Source: an uncultured Anaerolineae bacterium
GTDB taxonomy: Bacteria; Chloroflexota; Anaerolineae; Anaerolineales; Villigracilaceae
Length of the DNA stretch: 42,205 bases
NCBI GenBank assembly: GCA_903846015.1
Contig: CAIMZS010000248.1
Span: 1-42,205, forward strand
Direction: 5' to 3'
Shown: positions 33,901-41,587 of the stretch, piece by piece
Layout of the letters: every line of letters starts with the position of its first letter
Numbering within the stretch: position 1 is the stretch's first letter
Translations under genes and position numbers: made by a program
Notes under the pieces: generated by a model
What the model was told of the DNA's origin: nothing
What the model saw: only the letters and a program-made list of their open reading frames with translations
Databases searched by the model: none

Positions 33901-35028
33901 CTCGAATGGGCTATGCGTCAATCACAGGGCGAGGCTGGATTAATTGGCTTTATTGAAGAAAAAGGTGTGCGGGTACTGGCAGATCAGGGTTACTCTGGCG
34001 ATGTGAGTGTCTTAAAAGAAAATTATATGCCGTTGGACCATCCTGCCGTTCACATGGCTATTGAAACAGGTTTGCCACAGCGTAATGTTTTTGATCCGCC
34101 TGATCCGCAGGTCTCCTTTTTGAAGGACGCTCGCAGCCAGTTGGTTATTCCCATCCGTCGTGAATCGAAAGCCATTGGCCTGTTTTTACTGGAAAGTACG
34201 ATCTCGGAATCCTTTCAACAAGACGTGCTAGCTTTTCTCAGCCGTCTTGCAGATCATGCTGCCATCGCTATTTCCAATGGACAGCTCTATGCTGAGGTTC
34301 AACAAGCCAATATTGCCAAGAGCGATTTTGTCTCCCTGGTGGCCCACGAATTAAAAAATCCAATGACATCGATAAAGGGATATGCCGAACTGCTGGCTGC
34401 CGGTGCCGTTGGCCCTATGACAGACATGCAGAACAATTTTCTCAGTACCATTCGCGGCAATATCGAGCGCATGAAAACAATCGTTGATGATCTCAATGAT
34501 AATTCCAAGATTGAAGCGGGCCGGCTGCGCCTTGACTATAAAGCGGTTGATGTTGCAGAAGTCATTGAAACTGTTATTCGTTCTACACGCCGCCAGATTG
34601 ACGATAAAAAACAAATCATTGATGTACAACTATCCCAACCACTTTCCAAAATCTGGGCTGATCGTACGCGCGTTGAACAGGTGCTCGTCAATCTGGTTAG
34701 CAATGCCCACAAATACACCCAGGAAGGCGGCAATATTTCAATTTGTGCAGAAAGATCAGCCAACTACTGGGATACCCAAAGTCCGGCGGACGTAGTTCAC
34801 ATTTGGGTCAAGGATAACGGTTATGGCATGGGACCTGAAGACCAGAAGAAGATATTTGTGAAATTCTTTCGTTCCGAAGATGACCAGGCCCGTAAATCAC
34901 CTGGCACAGGCCTGGGTTTAAATATCACCAAAAGCCTGGTGGAAATGCAGGGCGGGCGTATTTGGTTTGAAAGTGAATTCCGTAAAGGGACCACCTTCCA
35001 CATTACTGTCCCAGTCTCTGAAAACTAA
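30994..35028 (+). CDS. Membrane sensor histidine kinase with multiple GAF domains (1344 aa)
   Basis: An N-terminal membrane anchor (about residues 10-40) is followed by an extracytoplasmic PDZ-like segment (about 70-125). A block of about seven transmembrane segments spans 130-410. Three or four GAF domains then follow (about 430-580, 610-770, 790-945 and 960-1100). Last is the kinase core: H-box FVSLVAHELKNP (phosphorylated His about 1118), N-box QVLVNLVSNAHKY, G1 VKDNGYGMG and G2 GTGLGLNITKS. It should sense several small ligands or redox signals and phosphorylate an unknown regulator; no receiver gene is adjacent. ATG 30994 has GGGAG eight bases upstream; ATG 30946 is an alternative. A FIST gene follows after 12 bases and is probably its sensory partner. 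Confidence 0.9.
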   Translation: MDKSSGVLGILDRITQIMVIVYQAIVVLAMIAIPFWAFGFFQLPFIGVFLEHTMVTNGVGPDTKEPEWPIYDQGLVFGNQLVSLSVLDANQKPQSTIEPKSFSQIETLLKGHAPGELISATFRNPGGEESVYVVPLNNFPLSDQIRFFYLPYLTGVIYLVVSLWIFGLRRSETAGRAFSVLASSIALVAGGLLDIYTTNHLTYLWVAALPMAGAALFHLGLVFPQEARFVARFPYMRWVGYFVAFGLVILQYLSLFDFSRPLIYADTWAFSYLFVGMGGLFFIGSTFYRCYWSSSPVVRQQARTILIGAIFAFAPITAWLLLTSVMKMNFNPFVGFLPLIIFPATTGYTVLRYRLLRTDYLLSRGILYALLTVMALGGYFLMAIGPSLLFGVVIGPDNPLLLSLTVILTAFILNFVRGWLQIGINRIFFRGERAHLDRLKIFTHELTNAVSLSEIIRILREQISISLLPNQLHIYIYDPLSDQYIGTPDETGHATSDIRFATSSPLLTIMRHEQMPIFLDNGNVPDSLRTERGRLFLLGAELYIPMPGRDRLVGWIALGERLSGENYASHDIAFLEAISRQSAMALERAQVVTNMERRVHEMDTLARVAQGINITLNFDDILELIYAQTIQIIPGSDFHLTLFHKTGQYAYYAFCLEDEDRISAKENIPLSVKTTLDQEVILSRRSMLVQDYPSQCQALSVAPSSRKIYAWLGVPLNAGAETIGVISVASYNSSVTYTDSQKDFLQAVADQAAGAIIKSRLLQETERRAQQLSSLNVITRQLTSTLELQPLLKNILESAVDILNTEAGSLFLVDEQTDELIFQVTVGPVAQNLVGQRLPSGAGFVGKAVINRRPVIVNDVAATTTWNPATDKQTGFITRAILAVPMEVKDRISGVIEIINKKDGNPFNEDDQNLLAAFAGQAAVAIDNARLYTLTDRELTARVEELSVMQRVDRELNASLEVNRAMRITLEWAMRQSQGEAGLIGFIEEKGVRVLADQGYSGDVSVLKENYMPLDHPAVHMAIETGLPQRNVFDPPDPQVSFLKDARSQLVIPIRRESKAIGLFLLESTISESFQQDVLAFLSRLADHAAIAISNGQLYAEVQQANIAKSDFVSLVAHELKNPMTSIKGYAELLAAGAVGPMTDMQNNFLSTIRGNIERMKTIVDDLNDNSKIEAGRLRLDYKAVDVAEVIETVIRSTRRQIDDKKQIIDVQLSQPLSKIWADRTRVEQVLVNLVSNAHKYTQEGGNISICAERSANYWDTQSPADVVHIWVKDNGYGMGPEDQKKIFVKFFRSEDDQARKSPGTGLGLNITKSLVEMQGGRIWFESEFRKGTTFHITVPVSEN

Positions 35029-35040
35029 GGAAGACAAATC

Positions 35041-36219
35041 ATGACGCTTATCGCAGCAGTAGGACAGGCGCAGTCACGTGATGCTCGCAAAGCCGGCATG
35101 CAAGCCACCCATCAGGCCCTCCACCAGCTTGGCACGCTTTCCCCCGCTTTATGCCTGGTTATGGTTCCTTATCGTTACGATCCAGAGCAGGTTATTAACG
35201 GAGTAGCCAGCCTGCTTTCCAACACCCCTACTTTAGGTTGCAGTGTTTCCAGTGCGCTATCACAAGAGGGCGCTTTTTCTCACTCCGTGATTGTCGCCAT
35301 ACTGGCAGGCGACGCCCTGCAAGCTGAAACACATTGGTTTCCGACCTACAGCCAGGCAAGTGCCGAAACAGCCATCCGCATCTCGCAGCTGCTCAGCTAC
35401 GAACAGCAGCCCGCCGAGCAGGTGATTGTATTTGCCGATGGGCTGAACGGCAACGCAGACGAGTTTTTAGCCGAACTGCCGGCCGGCTTGTCAGTTTTAG
35501 GCGGTCTTTCCAGCGGGGATATGCGAAGTGCCAACAGCTTTCAGATCGCCGGTACTCAGTCTGGAATGGGTGGACTGGCTGCGGCTTTTTTACGTGGCAG
35601 TATAAAAACAGGCATCGGCTATGGGCATGGTTGGCATGCAGTTGGCAGTCATTTTCGCGTCACTCGCTCACGCGGATTCTGGCTGCGTACTCTGGATGGT
35701 CACCCGGCCTCCGAATCATATTCCAATTTATTTGGCCGCCCCGCGCGTGAATGGGCCTTTCCACCGCTTAATTATATGAGCCGTATCTATCCACTTGGCT
35801 TTGAACAGCTGTATACCGATGAACTGCTCGTACGTGCCCCGCTGCGTGTGGAGGCTGACGGCAGTTTTCGTATGAATTCAGGTCTGCGGGAAGGGAGCGA
35901 TGCCTATTTAATGGTTGGAAGCCCGTCTGATTGCAAGGACGCTGCACGCCAGGCTACCCGCCAAGCCTTGCAGGCACTGGGAACTGCCAAACCTGTTTTT
36001 GCTCTTGTTCTGATCGATCTCTCCTGGCAACTTCTCTTACAGGCTCATCCTGGCGAAGAGATACAGGCTATTCAGGAAGAGCTTGGGCTAAATGTGCCTC
36101 TGGCAGGCGGCTATACGCTCGGTCAAATCGTCCCGCCTCGTGACCTCAATTCACGCCCTGATTTATTAAACCAACACATTCTGGTTGCCATCTTTGGAGA
36201 AAATGAAAAAGCGAAATAA
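35041..36219 (+). CDS. FIST sensory protein (392 aa)
   Basis: Residues about 25-200 form the FIST N domain, with the LGCSVSSALSQEG turn and the VLGGLSSGD motif. Residues about 215-365 are the FIST C domain (GYGHGWHAVGSHFRVT, then the final NVPLAGGYTLGQIVP). FIST domains are thought to bind small ligands such as amino acids and are often linked to histidine kinases or GGDEF proteins. No signal peptide is seen, so sensing should be cytosolic. GGAAG lies ten bases upstream of ATG 35041. The kinase ends 12 bases before, and a strong bidirectional terminator follows, so kinase and FIST form a unit. Confidence 0.9.
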   Translation: MTLIAAVGQAQSRDARKAGMQATHQALHQLGTLSPALCLVMVPYRYDPEQVINGVASLLSNTPTLGCSVSSALSQEGAFSHSVIVAILAGDALQAETHWFPTYSQASAETAIRISQLLSYEQQPAEQVIVFADGLNGNADEFLAELPAGLSVLGGLSSGDMRSANSFQIAGTQSGMGGLAAAFLRGSIKTGIGYGHGWHAVGSHFRVTRSRGFWLRTLDGHPASESYSNLFGRPAREWAFPPLNYMSRIYPLGFEQLYTDELLVRAPLRVEADGSFRMNSGLREGSDAYLMVGSPSDCKDAARQATRQALQALGTAKPVFALVLIDLSWQLLLQAHPGEEIQAIQEELGLNVPLAGGYTLGQIVPPRDLNSRPDLLNQHILVAIFGENEKAK

Positions 36220-36249
36220 ACCATACATCCATTCGCATTGTTACTTTGG

Positions 36250-36299
36250 AAAACGAGATCGGTGATTACTCATAGAAGAGTAGCCGCCGATCTCGTTTT
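36250..36299. terminator. Bidirectional terminator between FIST and trpB2 genes
   Basis: AAAACGAGATCGG (36250-36262) and CCGATCTCGTTTT (36287-36299) form a perfect 13-bp stem with A and T runs at its ends, with a smaller TACTC/GAGTA stem inside. It can stop both converging transcripts. Confidence 0.85.
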
Positions 36300-36340
36300 A
36301 TAAGCTGTTTTTAGCTATTAACTGATATTGCCTGACAAAA

Positions 36341-37714
36341 CTACGCTGGCATCTGCACGTTAGGCAGATCTTTCATCGCATCCTGAACCGCTTGTGCCGG
36401 ATATTCATAGTCTACCAGTTCATTATTCAAATAAGACTGGTATGCCATCATATCGAAGTGCCCATGTCCAGAAAGGTTAAACAAAATAGTGCGTTTCTCG
36501 CCCTTGTTTTTAGCATCCAGCGCTTCATCAATCGCCACACGAATGGCATGTGATGATTCGGGAGCCGGTAAAAACCCCTCGGTACGCGTGAATTGGATGG
36601 CCGCGTCAAATGTGGCGCGTTGGTGTACGGCAACCGCATCGATCAGCCCGGCATTGTACAGCGCTGAAACACTTGGAGCCATGCCGTGGTAGCGCAGCCC
36701 GCCAGCGTGAATGCCTGGCGGCATAAACGTATGGCCAAGCGTATGCATCTTAACAACTGGCGCCATCTGTGCCGTATCGCCGAAATCGAAAGCGTAGGCC
36801 CCTTTGGTTAATGATGGTGTGGCTGTAGGTTCCACGGCCACCAAACGAGTGTGTCTGCCATTTTTCAGGTTTTCGCGCAAGAATGGATAGGCGATACCCG
36901 CAAAATTGGAACCGCCACCTACGCAGCCGATCACAACATCCGGATATTCTCCCGCCAGGTCCATCTGCTTGATGGCTTCCTCCCCAATGACGGTTTGGTG
37001 CATCAGCACATGGTTTAGTACCGAACCGAGACTATACTTCTTGGCTCCGCCTGAGCTAGCCGCAACTTCCACCGCCTCCGAAATAGCGATGCCAAGCGAG
37101 CCGTTGTTATTGGGGTCTTTTTCCAGCAGCGAACGCCCGTACTGGGTGCGGTTCGTTGGGCTGGCATACACCTGCGCGCCGTATGTTTCCATAAAAATTC
37201 GCCGATAAGGCTTCTGGTTATAGGAAATTTTCACCATGTATACTTCCAGATCGATACCGAAGAAGTTGCAGGCCATTGCCAACGAAGTTCCCCATTGTCC
37301 GGCGCCAGTTTCGGTCGTCAGGGCCTTGGTACCAGCGGCTTTGTTATAAAATGCCTGCGCGATGGCGGTATTCGGTTTGTGGCTGCCAACCGGCGATTCG
37401 CCTTCATATTTGTAATAAATATGAGCAGGTGTGCCAAGTGCTTTTTCAAGTCGCACTGCACGAATCAGGGGAGTGGGGCGATAGAGCCGGTATATATCGC
37501 GTACTTCCTCTGGGATCTGGATGTAACGTTCTGTGCTGATCTCTTGTAAGATTAGTTCCATTGGAAACAAAACTGAGAGAAAATCAGGCGTAATTGGTTC
37601 AAGTGTGCCGGGATGCAGCACTGGTGCGGGTTTTACCGGGCTGTCGGCATTTATGTTGTACCAAAATTTGGGTAGATCGTTTTGGCTAAGATTGAAGCGG
37701 GTTTGTTCTGACAT
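36341..37714 (-). CDS. trpB2: TrpB2-type tryptophan synthase beta chain (457 aa)
   Basis: The enzyme condenses indole with L-serine to give tryptophan, using PLP. K113 in GSHKPNTA is the Schiff-base lysine. GCVGGGSNFAGI is the phosphate-binding glycine loop, GAGQWGTSLA is the indole/serine loop, and the SGHGHFDM ending is typical. The length of about 450 residues, the long N-terminus and the GSHKPN form mark it as TrpB2, which does not depend on TrpA. The start ATG 37714 has AAGGAGATC just upstream. No other trp gene is near. A T-box leader with a UGG specifier precedes it (with one 58-residue ORF in between), so it is expected to be induced when uncharged tRNA-Trp accumulates. Confidence 0.94.
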   Translation of the reverse strand: MSEQTRFNLSQNDLPKFWYNINADSPVKPAPVLHPGTLEPITPDFLSVLFPMELILQEISTERYIQIPEEVRDIYRLYRPTPLIRAVRLEKALGTPAHIYYKYEGESPVGSHKPNTAIAQAFYNKAAGTKALTTETGAGQWGTSLAMACNFFGIDLEVYMVKISYNQKPYRRIFMETYGAQVYASPTNRTQYGRSLLEKDPNNNGSLGIAISEAVEVAASSGGAKKYSLGSVLNHVLMHQTVIGEEAIKQMDLAGEYPDVVIGCVGGGSNFAGIAYPFLRENLKNGRHTRLVAVEPTATPSLTKGAYAFDFGDTAQMAPVVKMHTLGHTFMPPGIHAGGLRYHGMAPSVSALYNAGLIDAVAVHQRATFDAAIQFTRTEGFLPAPESSHAIRVAIDEALDAKNKGEKRTILFNLSGHGHFDMMAYQSYLNNELVDYEYPAQAVQDAMKDLPNVQMPA

Positions 37715-37777
37715 GATAGATCTCCTTGGTTAATTTTCTTGAATAAAGGCTATATTGGTTGTTTCTGAATTGTGGGC

Positions 37778-37954
37778 TTACGGGATAAAACCCGGGCTTG
37801 ATATTTTTTCATTCATTGGCCTTTCAGCAGCACGCTGTTTGTAAACTTGTTCTGCAGAAAGAGCTTGATCTGTCTCCACGCCAATCGCTACCTTTTCTTG
37901 TGCTGGCAACTGCTCTGTTCGTTCTGTATCAAAAACCTTCTTCTTTGGAACCAT
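37778..37954 (-). CDS. Small 58-aa protein between the Trp T-box and trpB2
   Basis: ATG at 37952-37954 is preceded by an ideal AGGAGGAAGAC ribosome site. The frame runs 58 codons to TAA at 37778-37780. The product starts with a basic patch (MVPKKKVFDTERTEQ), is highly charged and soluble (LPAQEKVAIGVETDQALSAEQ, VYKQRAAERPMNEK) and ends SSPGFIP. It has no Trp codon, so it is not a Trp-rich leader peptide. The strong ribosome site directly after the T-box terminator, and its place before trpB2 (63-base gap), argue that it is real and under tryptophan control. I know no family for it. Confidence 0.6.
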   Translation of the reverse strand: MVPKKKVFDTERTEQLPAQEKVAIGVETDQALSAEQVYKQRAAERPMNEKISSPGFIP

Positions 37955-37977
37955 GTCTTCCTCCTGGGTAGGTTAAA

Positions 37978-38017
37978 CAAAAATACGCGTTTATCCCTTT
38001 GACGGGACGAACGCGTA
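37978..38017 (-). terminator. T-box terminator hairpin
   Basis: On the minus strand TACGCGT and ACGCGTA arms with an inner TCCC/GGGA stem are followed by TTTTTGTTT. It competes with the antiterminator formed around the T-box sequence. Confidence 0.8.
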
Positions 38018-38052
38018 GTCCGTGGTGCCACCCGAATTAGGCTGATTATTAA

Positions 38053-38076
38053 CAAAAAATCCCGTGTGAACGGGAT
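38053..38076 (-). terminator. T-box stem III-like hairpin with its own T-run
   Basis: ATCCCGT, TCAC, ACGGGAT is a 7-bp stem with four-base loop, followed at once by six T on the minus strand. It stands where stem III is expected but also looks like an intrinsic terminator. Confidence 0.55.
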
Positions 38077-38338
38077 AAAGCCAGCCTCACTCATTTAGTC
38101 AGCTGATCTCAATCGGAGATCAAGTGACTCTGCCAGGTAACGGTTGCAGATTCCGGAGCAGGCTACTTAGCTTCGTGCCAACCATCTAACAGCCAGCACA
38201 TTCCTTTTGCCTTTTCAACTCTGAGGTCCATTCTGCGCTGTCGTTTCGGGCAGGACTCACATCAATTGCTGCCTGCTTTCTGAACCGTCGTACTGCGCTT
38301 ACTCATCCTCTTCATCGTTTTTATATATATTGTGCAGA

Positions 38339-38366
38339 ATTATATGCCGACAGCATTTTCTGTCAA
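38339..38366 (-). promoter_or_regulatory. Near-consensus promoter of the T-box/trpB2 operon
   Basis: Consensus TTGACA (38361-38366), a 16-base spacer and consensus TATAAT (38339-38344) form the best promoter in the window. It gives a leader of about 380 bases before the 58-residue ORF. Confidence 0.8.
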
Positions 38367-38508
38367 GGTTTCATCAAGGCAATATTAATACCCAATTTGC
38401 TATGATGGGTTGGCGCAATGCTTGTGTATAATAAGGGCACTCTTACAAGCATTGCAGGTATGGAATGATGGGCACAGGTCTCGGAGTCTAAACACGGGAA
38501 TTGTATTT

Positions 38509-38619
38509 ATGCATAGTTTACAGGCCGCTGGTTACCTGGAATTCAAAGGGAATAACCCATCCTACCGCAAACAAAAGCGGGATACTCATCTCGTATTTCA
38601 CAGGTATTTAATCATATGA
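38509..38619 (+). CDS. Possible small ORF overlapping the ycf45-like gene start (36 aa)
   Basis: ATG 38509 starts a 36-codon frame (MHSLQAAGYLEFKG, then basic residues) whose TGA stop overlaps the next gene's ATG in ATGA (38616-38619), as in coupled genes. GGGAA lies nine bases upstream, and a plus-strand TATAAT sits at 38427-38432. The following gene has only a weak ribosome site, so a coupled leader peptide would make sense. There is no recognisable family, and chance is possible. Confidence 0.25.
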   Translation: MHSLQAAGYLEFKGNNPSYRKQKRDTHLVFHRYLII

Positions 38620-40292
38620 GTCAACAACGCCGCATCACTGACGATCTGGCCGCATTGCTGAGCGTAATACCAGAATCCATCGTCAAAGCTGTCCACAAAG
38701 AAAACAATTATGACAAGCTGCTCGAGATCATCCTTGATCTGGGCCGTTTTCCAACTGCCCGTTATGTCGCCGGAGAGATCACCTTGCGTGAGAAAGAGAT
38801 CACTCGCGAGGAGCTTGATCAAACCATTCAGCAAATTGGAAATTTTGACGCTGACAACCGTGCCGGCCTTGAGCGCACCCTGCATCGAATTTCAGCCATT
38901 CGCAACAGGCGTGGGGTTGTGGTGGGACTGACCATGCGTGTGGGTCGCGCCGTATATGGCACCATAGATATTATCCAGGACATTATAGAGTCGGGCAAAA
39001 GTATTCTCATCTTGGGCCGCCCGGGTGTGGGGAAAACAACCCTGCTGCGTGAAGCTGCCCGCATTCTGGCCGAAACGCGCCGCGTGATTATTGTGGATAC
39101 CTCCAATGAAATCGGTGGGGATGGCGATGTGCCACACCCGGCTGTTGGCAAGGCGCGCCGTATGCAGGTGAAGGTACCCACTCATCAACACGAAGTCATG
39201 ATTGAAGCCGTGGAGAATCACAATCCTGAAGTGATCGTGATTGATGAAATTGGGCGTGAACTGGAAGCCCAGGCCGCGCGCACCATCGCCGAACGTGGTG
39301 TGCAGTTGATCGGCACGGCGCACGGCAAGACCCTCGAAAATTTGCTGCTGAACCCCACCCTCAGCGACCTGGTTGGCGGCATCGAAGCCGTCACCCTATC
39401 CGATGAGGAGGCTCGCCGGCGTGGCACACAAAAAACAGTGCTCGAGCGCCGCGCCCCACCCACCTTCGACGTATTGGTGGAGATCCAATCCCGTGATGAA
39501 TTCGCCATTCATGTTGATATCACCGAATCGGTTGATACTTTCCTGCGTGGGTTCCCGCTTCCGGCTGAGCTGCGCATACGGGATGAAAATGGCAAGGTGC
39601 GTATTGAAAAAGCGCCGGTGACCACCCCCAGTGTTGGGCAGCGCACCGATCGCGGTGGACACTCCACAACCGGCTTTGAATCTGGCCCAGTGCCGGCGCG
39701 GCCGCGCAGCACGCCAGCGCCCGTTTCGAAATCAGCATCTCCCTTGATGCCTGCACCGACGCCGGTACCATCATCTGATTCCAACGAGAACCTGTCCGAT
39801 GTTCCCACACGCATGCCGCTGCCCGTCATCAAAGTCTACCCCTATGGTGTGGCGCGCAATCGCTTGATGCAGTCTGCCAAACGTATTGGTGTTCCGGCGC
39901 TGGCGGTGCGCACCATTGACGAGGCCGATGCGCTCATCACCCTGCGTTCATATTACCGTGAACATCAGGCTACCATCGTGGAAGCCGAGCAGCGCGGTAT
40001 GCCCATTTATGTGCTGCGCGCGAATACGATCAACCAGATCGAACAATTTCTGACCGATCTGTTCAATCTTTCAAGAGATGATTCTGTTCTGCCTCCCAGC
40101 GCTGGGGATGAGGTGCGCGACGAGACCCAATCTGCCATCGCAGCCGTGATGAACGGCGAGCGTTATGTGGATATGCCACCTGCCGACCCGATTGTCCGGC
40201 GCATTCAACATGAGATGGCGCGTAAGGCTGACCTGGTTTCGCATTCTTATGGCAAAGAGCCCAGGCGGCATGTACGAATTTTCAGGGATTAA
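38616..40292 (+). CDS. Ycf45/SpoIIIAA-like AAA ATPase with C-terminal R3H domain (558 aa)
   Basis: The Walker A motif GRPGVGKT is at 134-141 and Walker B EVIVIDEIG at about 205-213, in a RecA-like AAA core (about 20-330) of the SpoIIIAA/Ycf45 type. A Pro/Ser/Thr-rich linker follows (about 350-400). Then comes a mixed alpha/beta region (KVYPYGVARNRLMQSAKRIGVPALAVRTIDEADALITL), and at the end an R3H-like segment (IVRRIQHEMARKADLVSHSYG), which usually binds single-stranded nucleic acid. This architecture is typical of cyanobacterial and Chloroflexota proteins whose precise role is unknown. ATG 38616 has a weak AGG upstream. The tmk gene follows after 19 bases. Confidence 0.88.
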   Translation: MSQQRRITDDLAALLSVIPESIVKAVHKENNYDKLLEIILDLGRFPTARYVAGEITLREKEITREELDQTIQQIGNFDADNRAGLERTLHRISAIRNRRGVVVGLTMRVGRAVYGTIDIIQDIIESGKSILILGRPGVGKTTLLREAARILAETRRVIIVDTSNEIGGDGDVPHPAVGKARRMQVKVPTHQHEVMIEAVENHNPEVIVIDEIGRELEAQAARTIAERGVQLIGTAHGKTLENLLLNPTLSDLVGGIEAVTLSDEEARRRGTQKTVLERRAPPTFDVLVEIQSRDEFAIHVDITESVDTFLRGFPLPAELRIRDENGKVRIEKAPVTTPSVGQRTDRGGHSTTGFESGPVPARPRSTPAPVSKSASPLMPAPTPVPSSDSNENLSDVPTRMPLPVIKVYPYGVARNRLMQSAKRIGVPALAVRTIDEADALITLRSYYREHQATIVEAEQRGMPIYVLRANTINQIEQFLTDLFNLSRDDSVLPPSAGDEVRDETQSAIAAVMNGERYVDMPPADPIVRRIQHEMARKADLVSHSYGKEPRRHVRIFRD

Positions 40293-40311
40293 CCGGACGA
40301 TTAATTAACGT

Positions 40312-40926
40312 ATGTTTATCACACTCGAAGGTCCCGAAGGCTCCGGCAAGACATCACACATCCAACCCCTGTCCAGGTGGCTCGCGGCCCGGGGCTTGAA
40401 TGTTTACGTCACCCGTGAACCGGGCGGTACTGCCATTGGCGAGCAAATCCGCCACGTAATCCATGATTTGAAGAATACGGAAATGCACCCCCGTACTGAG
40501 GCGTTGCTGTATCAGGCTGCTCGGGCGCAAATTGTCGAACAGGTCCTGCGCCCCAGGTTGGCAGCTGGCGAGATCGTGTTGTGCGATCGCTACTTTGACT
40601 CAACCCTGGCTTACCAGGGTTATGGGCATCAGATAATCGGGTTGGATGAGCTGCGCCAGGTCATCCGATTTGCCACCGGTGGGCTGACACCTGACCTGAC
40701 AGTGCTGCTCGATTTGGATGTTGAGGTGGGTCTGGCGCGCAAAGGCCGGCAGGATGAGTGGAACCGTCTCGACGCTTTCACAGTGGATTTTCACCAGCGT
40801 GTGCGCGCTGGCTATCACGAACTGCTCAAGCTCGAACCGATGCGCTGGGTGTTGTTGGATGCCGCCCAGCCCTGGGAGAGTGTCCAGGAATGTCTGCGAA
40901 AGGTAATTTCAGAAAGGCTGGGGTAA
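40312..40926 (+). CDS. tmk: Thymidylate kinase (204 aa)
   Basis: Tmk phosphorylates dTMP to dTDP with ATP in the dTTP pathway. The P-loop is EGPEGSGKT (residues 6-14). The dTMP-binding TREPGGT is at about 34-40, the DRYFDSTLAYQGYG motif (about 92-105) binds the thymine base and phosphate, and the LID-type LARKGRQDEWNRLD segment follows. Length is normal. It starts 19 bases after the ATPase gene and ends three bases before the ClbS/DfsB-like gene, so all three are probably in one operon. Confidence 0.96.
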   Translation: MFITLEGPEGSGKTSHIQPLSRWLAARGLNVYVTREPGGTAIGEQIRHVIHDLKNTEMHPRTEALLYQAARAQIVEQVLRPRLAAGEIVLCDRYFDSTLAYQGYGHQIIGLDELRQVIRFATGGLTPDLTVLLDLDVEVGLARKGRQDEWNRLDAFTVDFHQRVRAGYHELLKLEPMRWVLLDAAQPWESVQECLRKVISERLG

Positions 40927-40929
40927 AAA

Positions 40930-41424
40930 ATGCTGCAATCGGATCGATACAAACAAGCTTTGCTCAAATCGATTGAGCGTGAATGGATTGCCCTGATGGC
41001 TGCGATTGAACGCCTGACCCCGGAGCAAATGGTCACGCCGGATGTCGGTGAATGGTCGCCAAAGGATAATCTTGCGCATCTCACCATGTGGCTTAAGGCG
41101 CTGGTTGGTTTTCATATCGACCATAGAACTGCTGAGGAAGTGCTTGGTATTCCTGCTGCATTGGCTGAAAATTTTGACTTCAACCGTGTCAATGCTTTTA
41201 TGTACGAACAGAGTAAGGATCGTCTGACTGAAGATGTGTTGACGGAGCTTAAGACCCAGTATGCCGAGGTGTGTGCACGGCTGGTGTCGATGTCACTGGA
41301 AGAATTGATGCAGCCGCGCCATGCCGATGACCCTGACCAGCGCCCGCTTGTCTTATGGGTGCTGGGCAACACCAGCGAGCATTTCGCTGAGCATCGCGCG
41401 ATCATTGAGAAAATCTTGAAGTAG
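40930..41424 (+). CDS. ClbS/DfsB-like (DinB-type) four-helix protein (164 aa)
   Basis: The sequence follows the DinB-like helical bundle: long first helix (YKQALLKSIEREWIALMAAIERL), the DVGEWSPKDNLAHLTMWLKAL segment, and later SEHFAEHRAIIEKIL. Histidines in NLAHL and in HFAEH stand where metal-binding residues occur in the family. ClbS/DfsB members include a colibactin self-resistance protein, but most have unknown roles. The gene starts three bases after tmk and shares its operon. Confidence 0.85.
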   Translation: MLQSDRYKQALLKSIEREWIALMAAIERLTPEQMVTPDVGEWSPKDNLAHLTMWLKALVGFHIDHRTAEEVLGIPAALAENFDFNRVNAFMYEQSKDRLTEDVLTELKTQYAEVCARLVSMSLEELMQPRHADDPDQRPLVLWVLGNTSEHFAEHRAIIEKILK

Positions 41425-41587
41425 CCCAAAAACTATCATCCCATCAGCATGCATAATCCGATTTTTGCATCCCGCTTGGGGAAACATCTCGAAGGACAGC
41501 CTTGCCCAATCGACCAGTAACTGCCAACGCCGCGTAAAAGGACTCTTTCATACGGACGATATTTAGCCACGTTAAAAAGGAGAGAAA

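Larger units (their letters stand above)
37978..38338 (-). ncRNA. T-box riboswitch leader, specifier UGG (tryptophan)
   Basis: Read on the minus strand the leader has the diagnostic T-box sequence GGGTGGCACCACGG (38020-38033). Its TGGC can pair with the tRNA acceptor end NCCA where N is G, the discriminator of tRNA-Trp. Stem I has paired GAGG/CCUC and GCGC/GCGC helices flanking a specifier loop AGAAUGGA, with UGG at 38228-38230, the Trp codon. A hairpin (38059-38076) with the position of stem III follows, and the leader ends in the terminator/antiterminator region. It should raise expression of the 58-residue ORF and trpB2 when tRNA-Trp is uncharged. Confidence 0.92.

Noticed and set aside
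38410..38508. TTG-initiated extension of the small ORF before the ycf45-like gene
   Set aside because: It would start upstream of the -10 box at 38427 and has no ribosome site; only the part from ATG 38509 is kept, at low confidence.
39688..39712. Possible decayed repeat copy in the linker of the ycf45-like gene
   Set aside because: The reverse complement matches GGCC and CGGCACT but lacks the central TAGAAC, and the region is a GC-rich Pro linker where such matches arise by chance.
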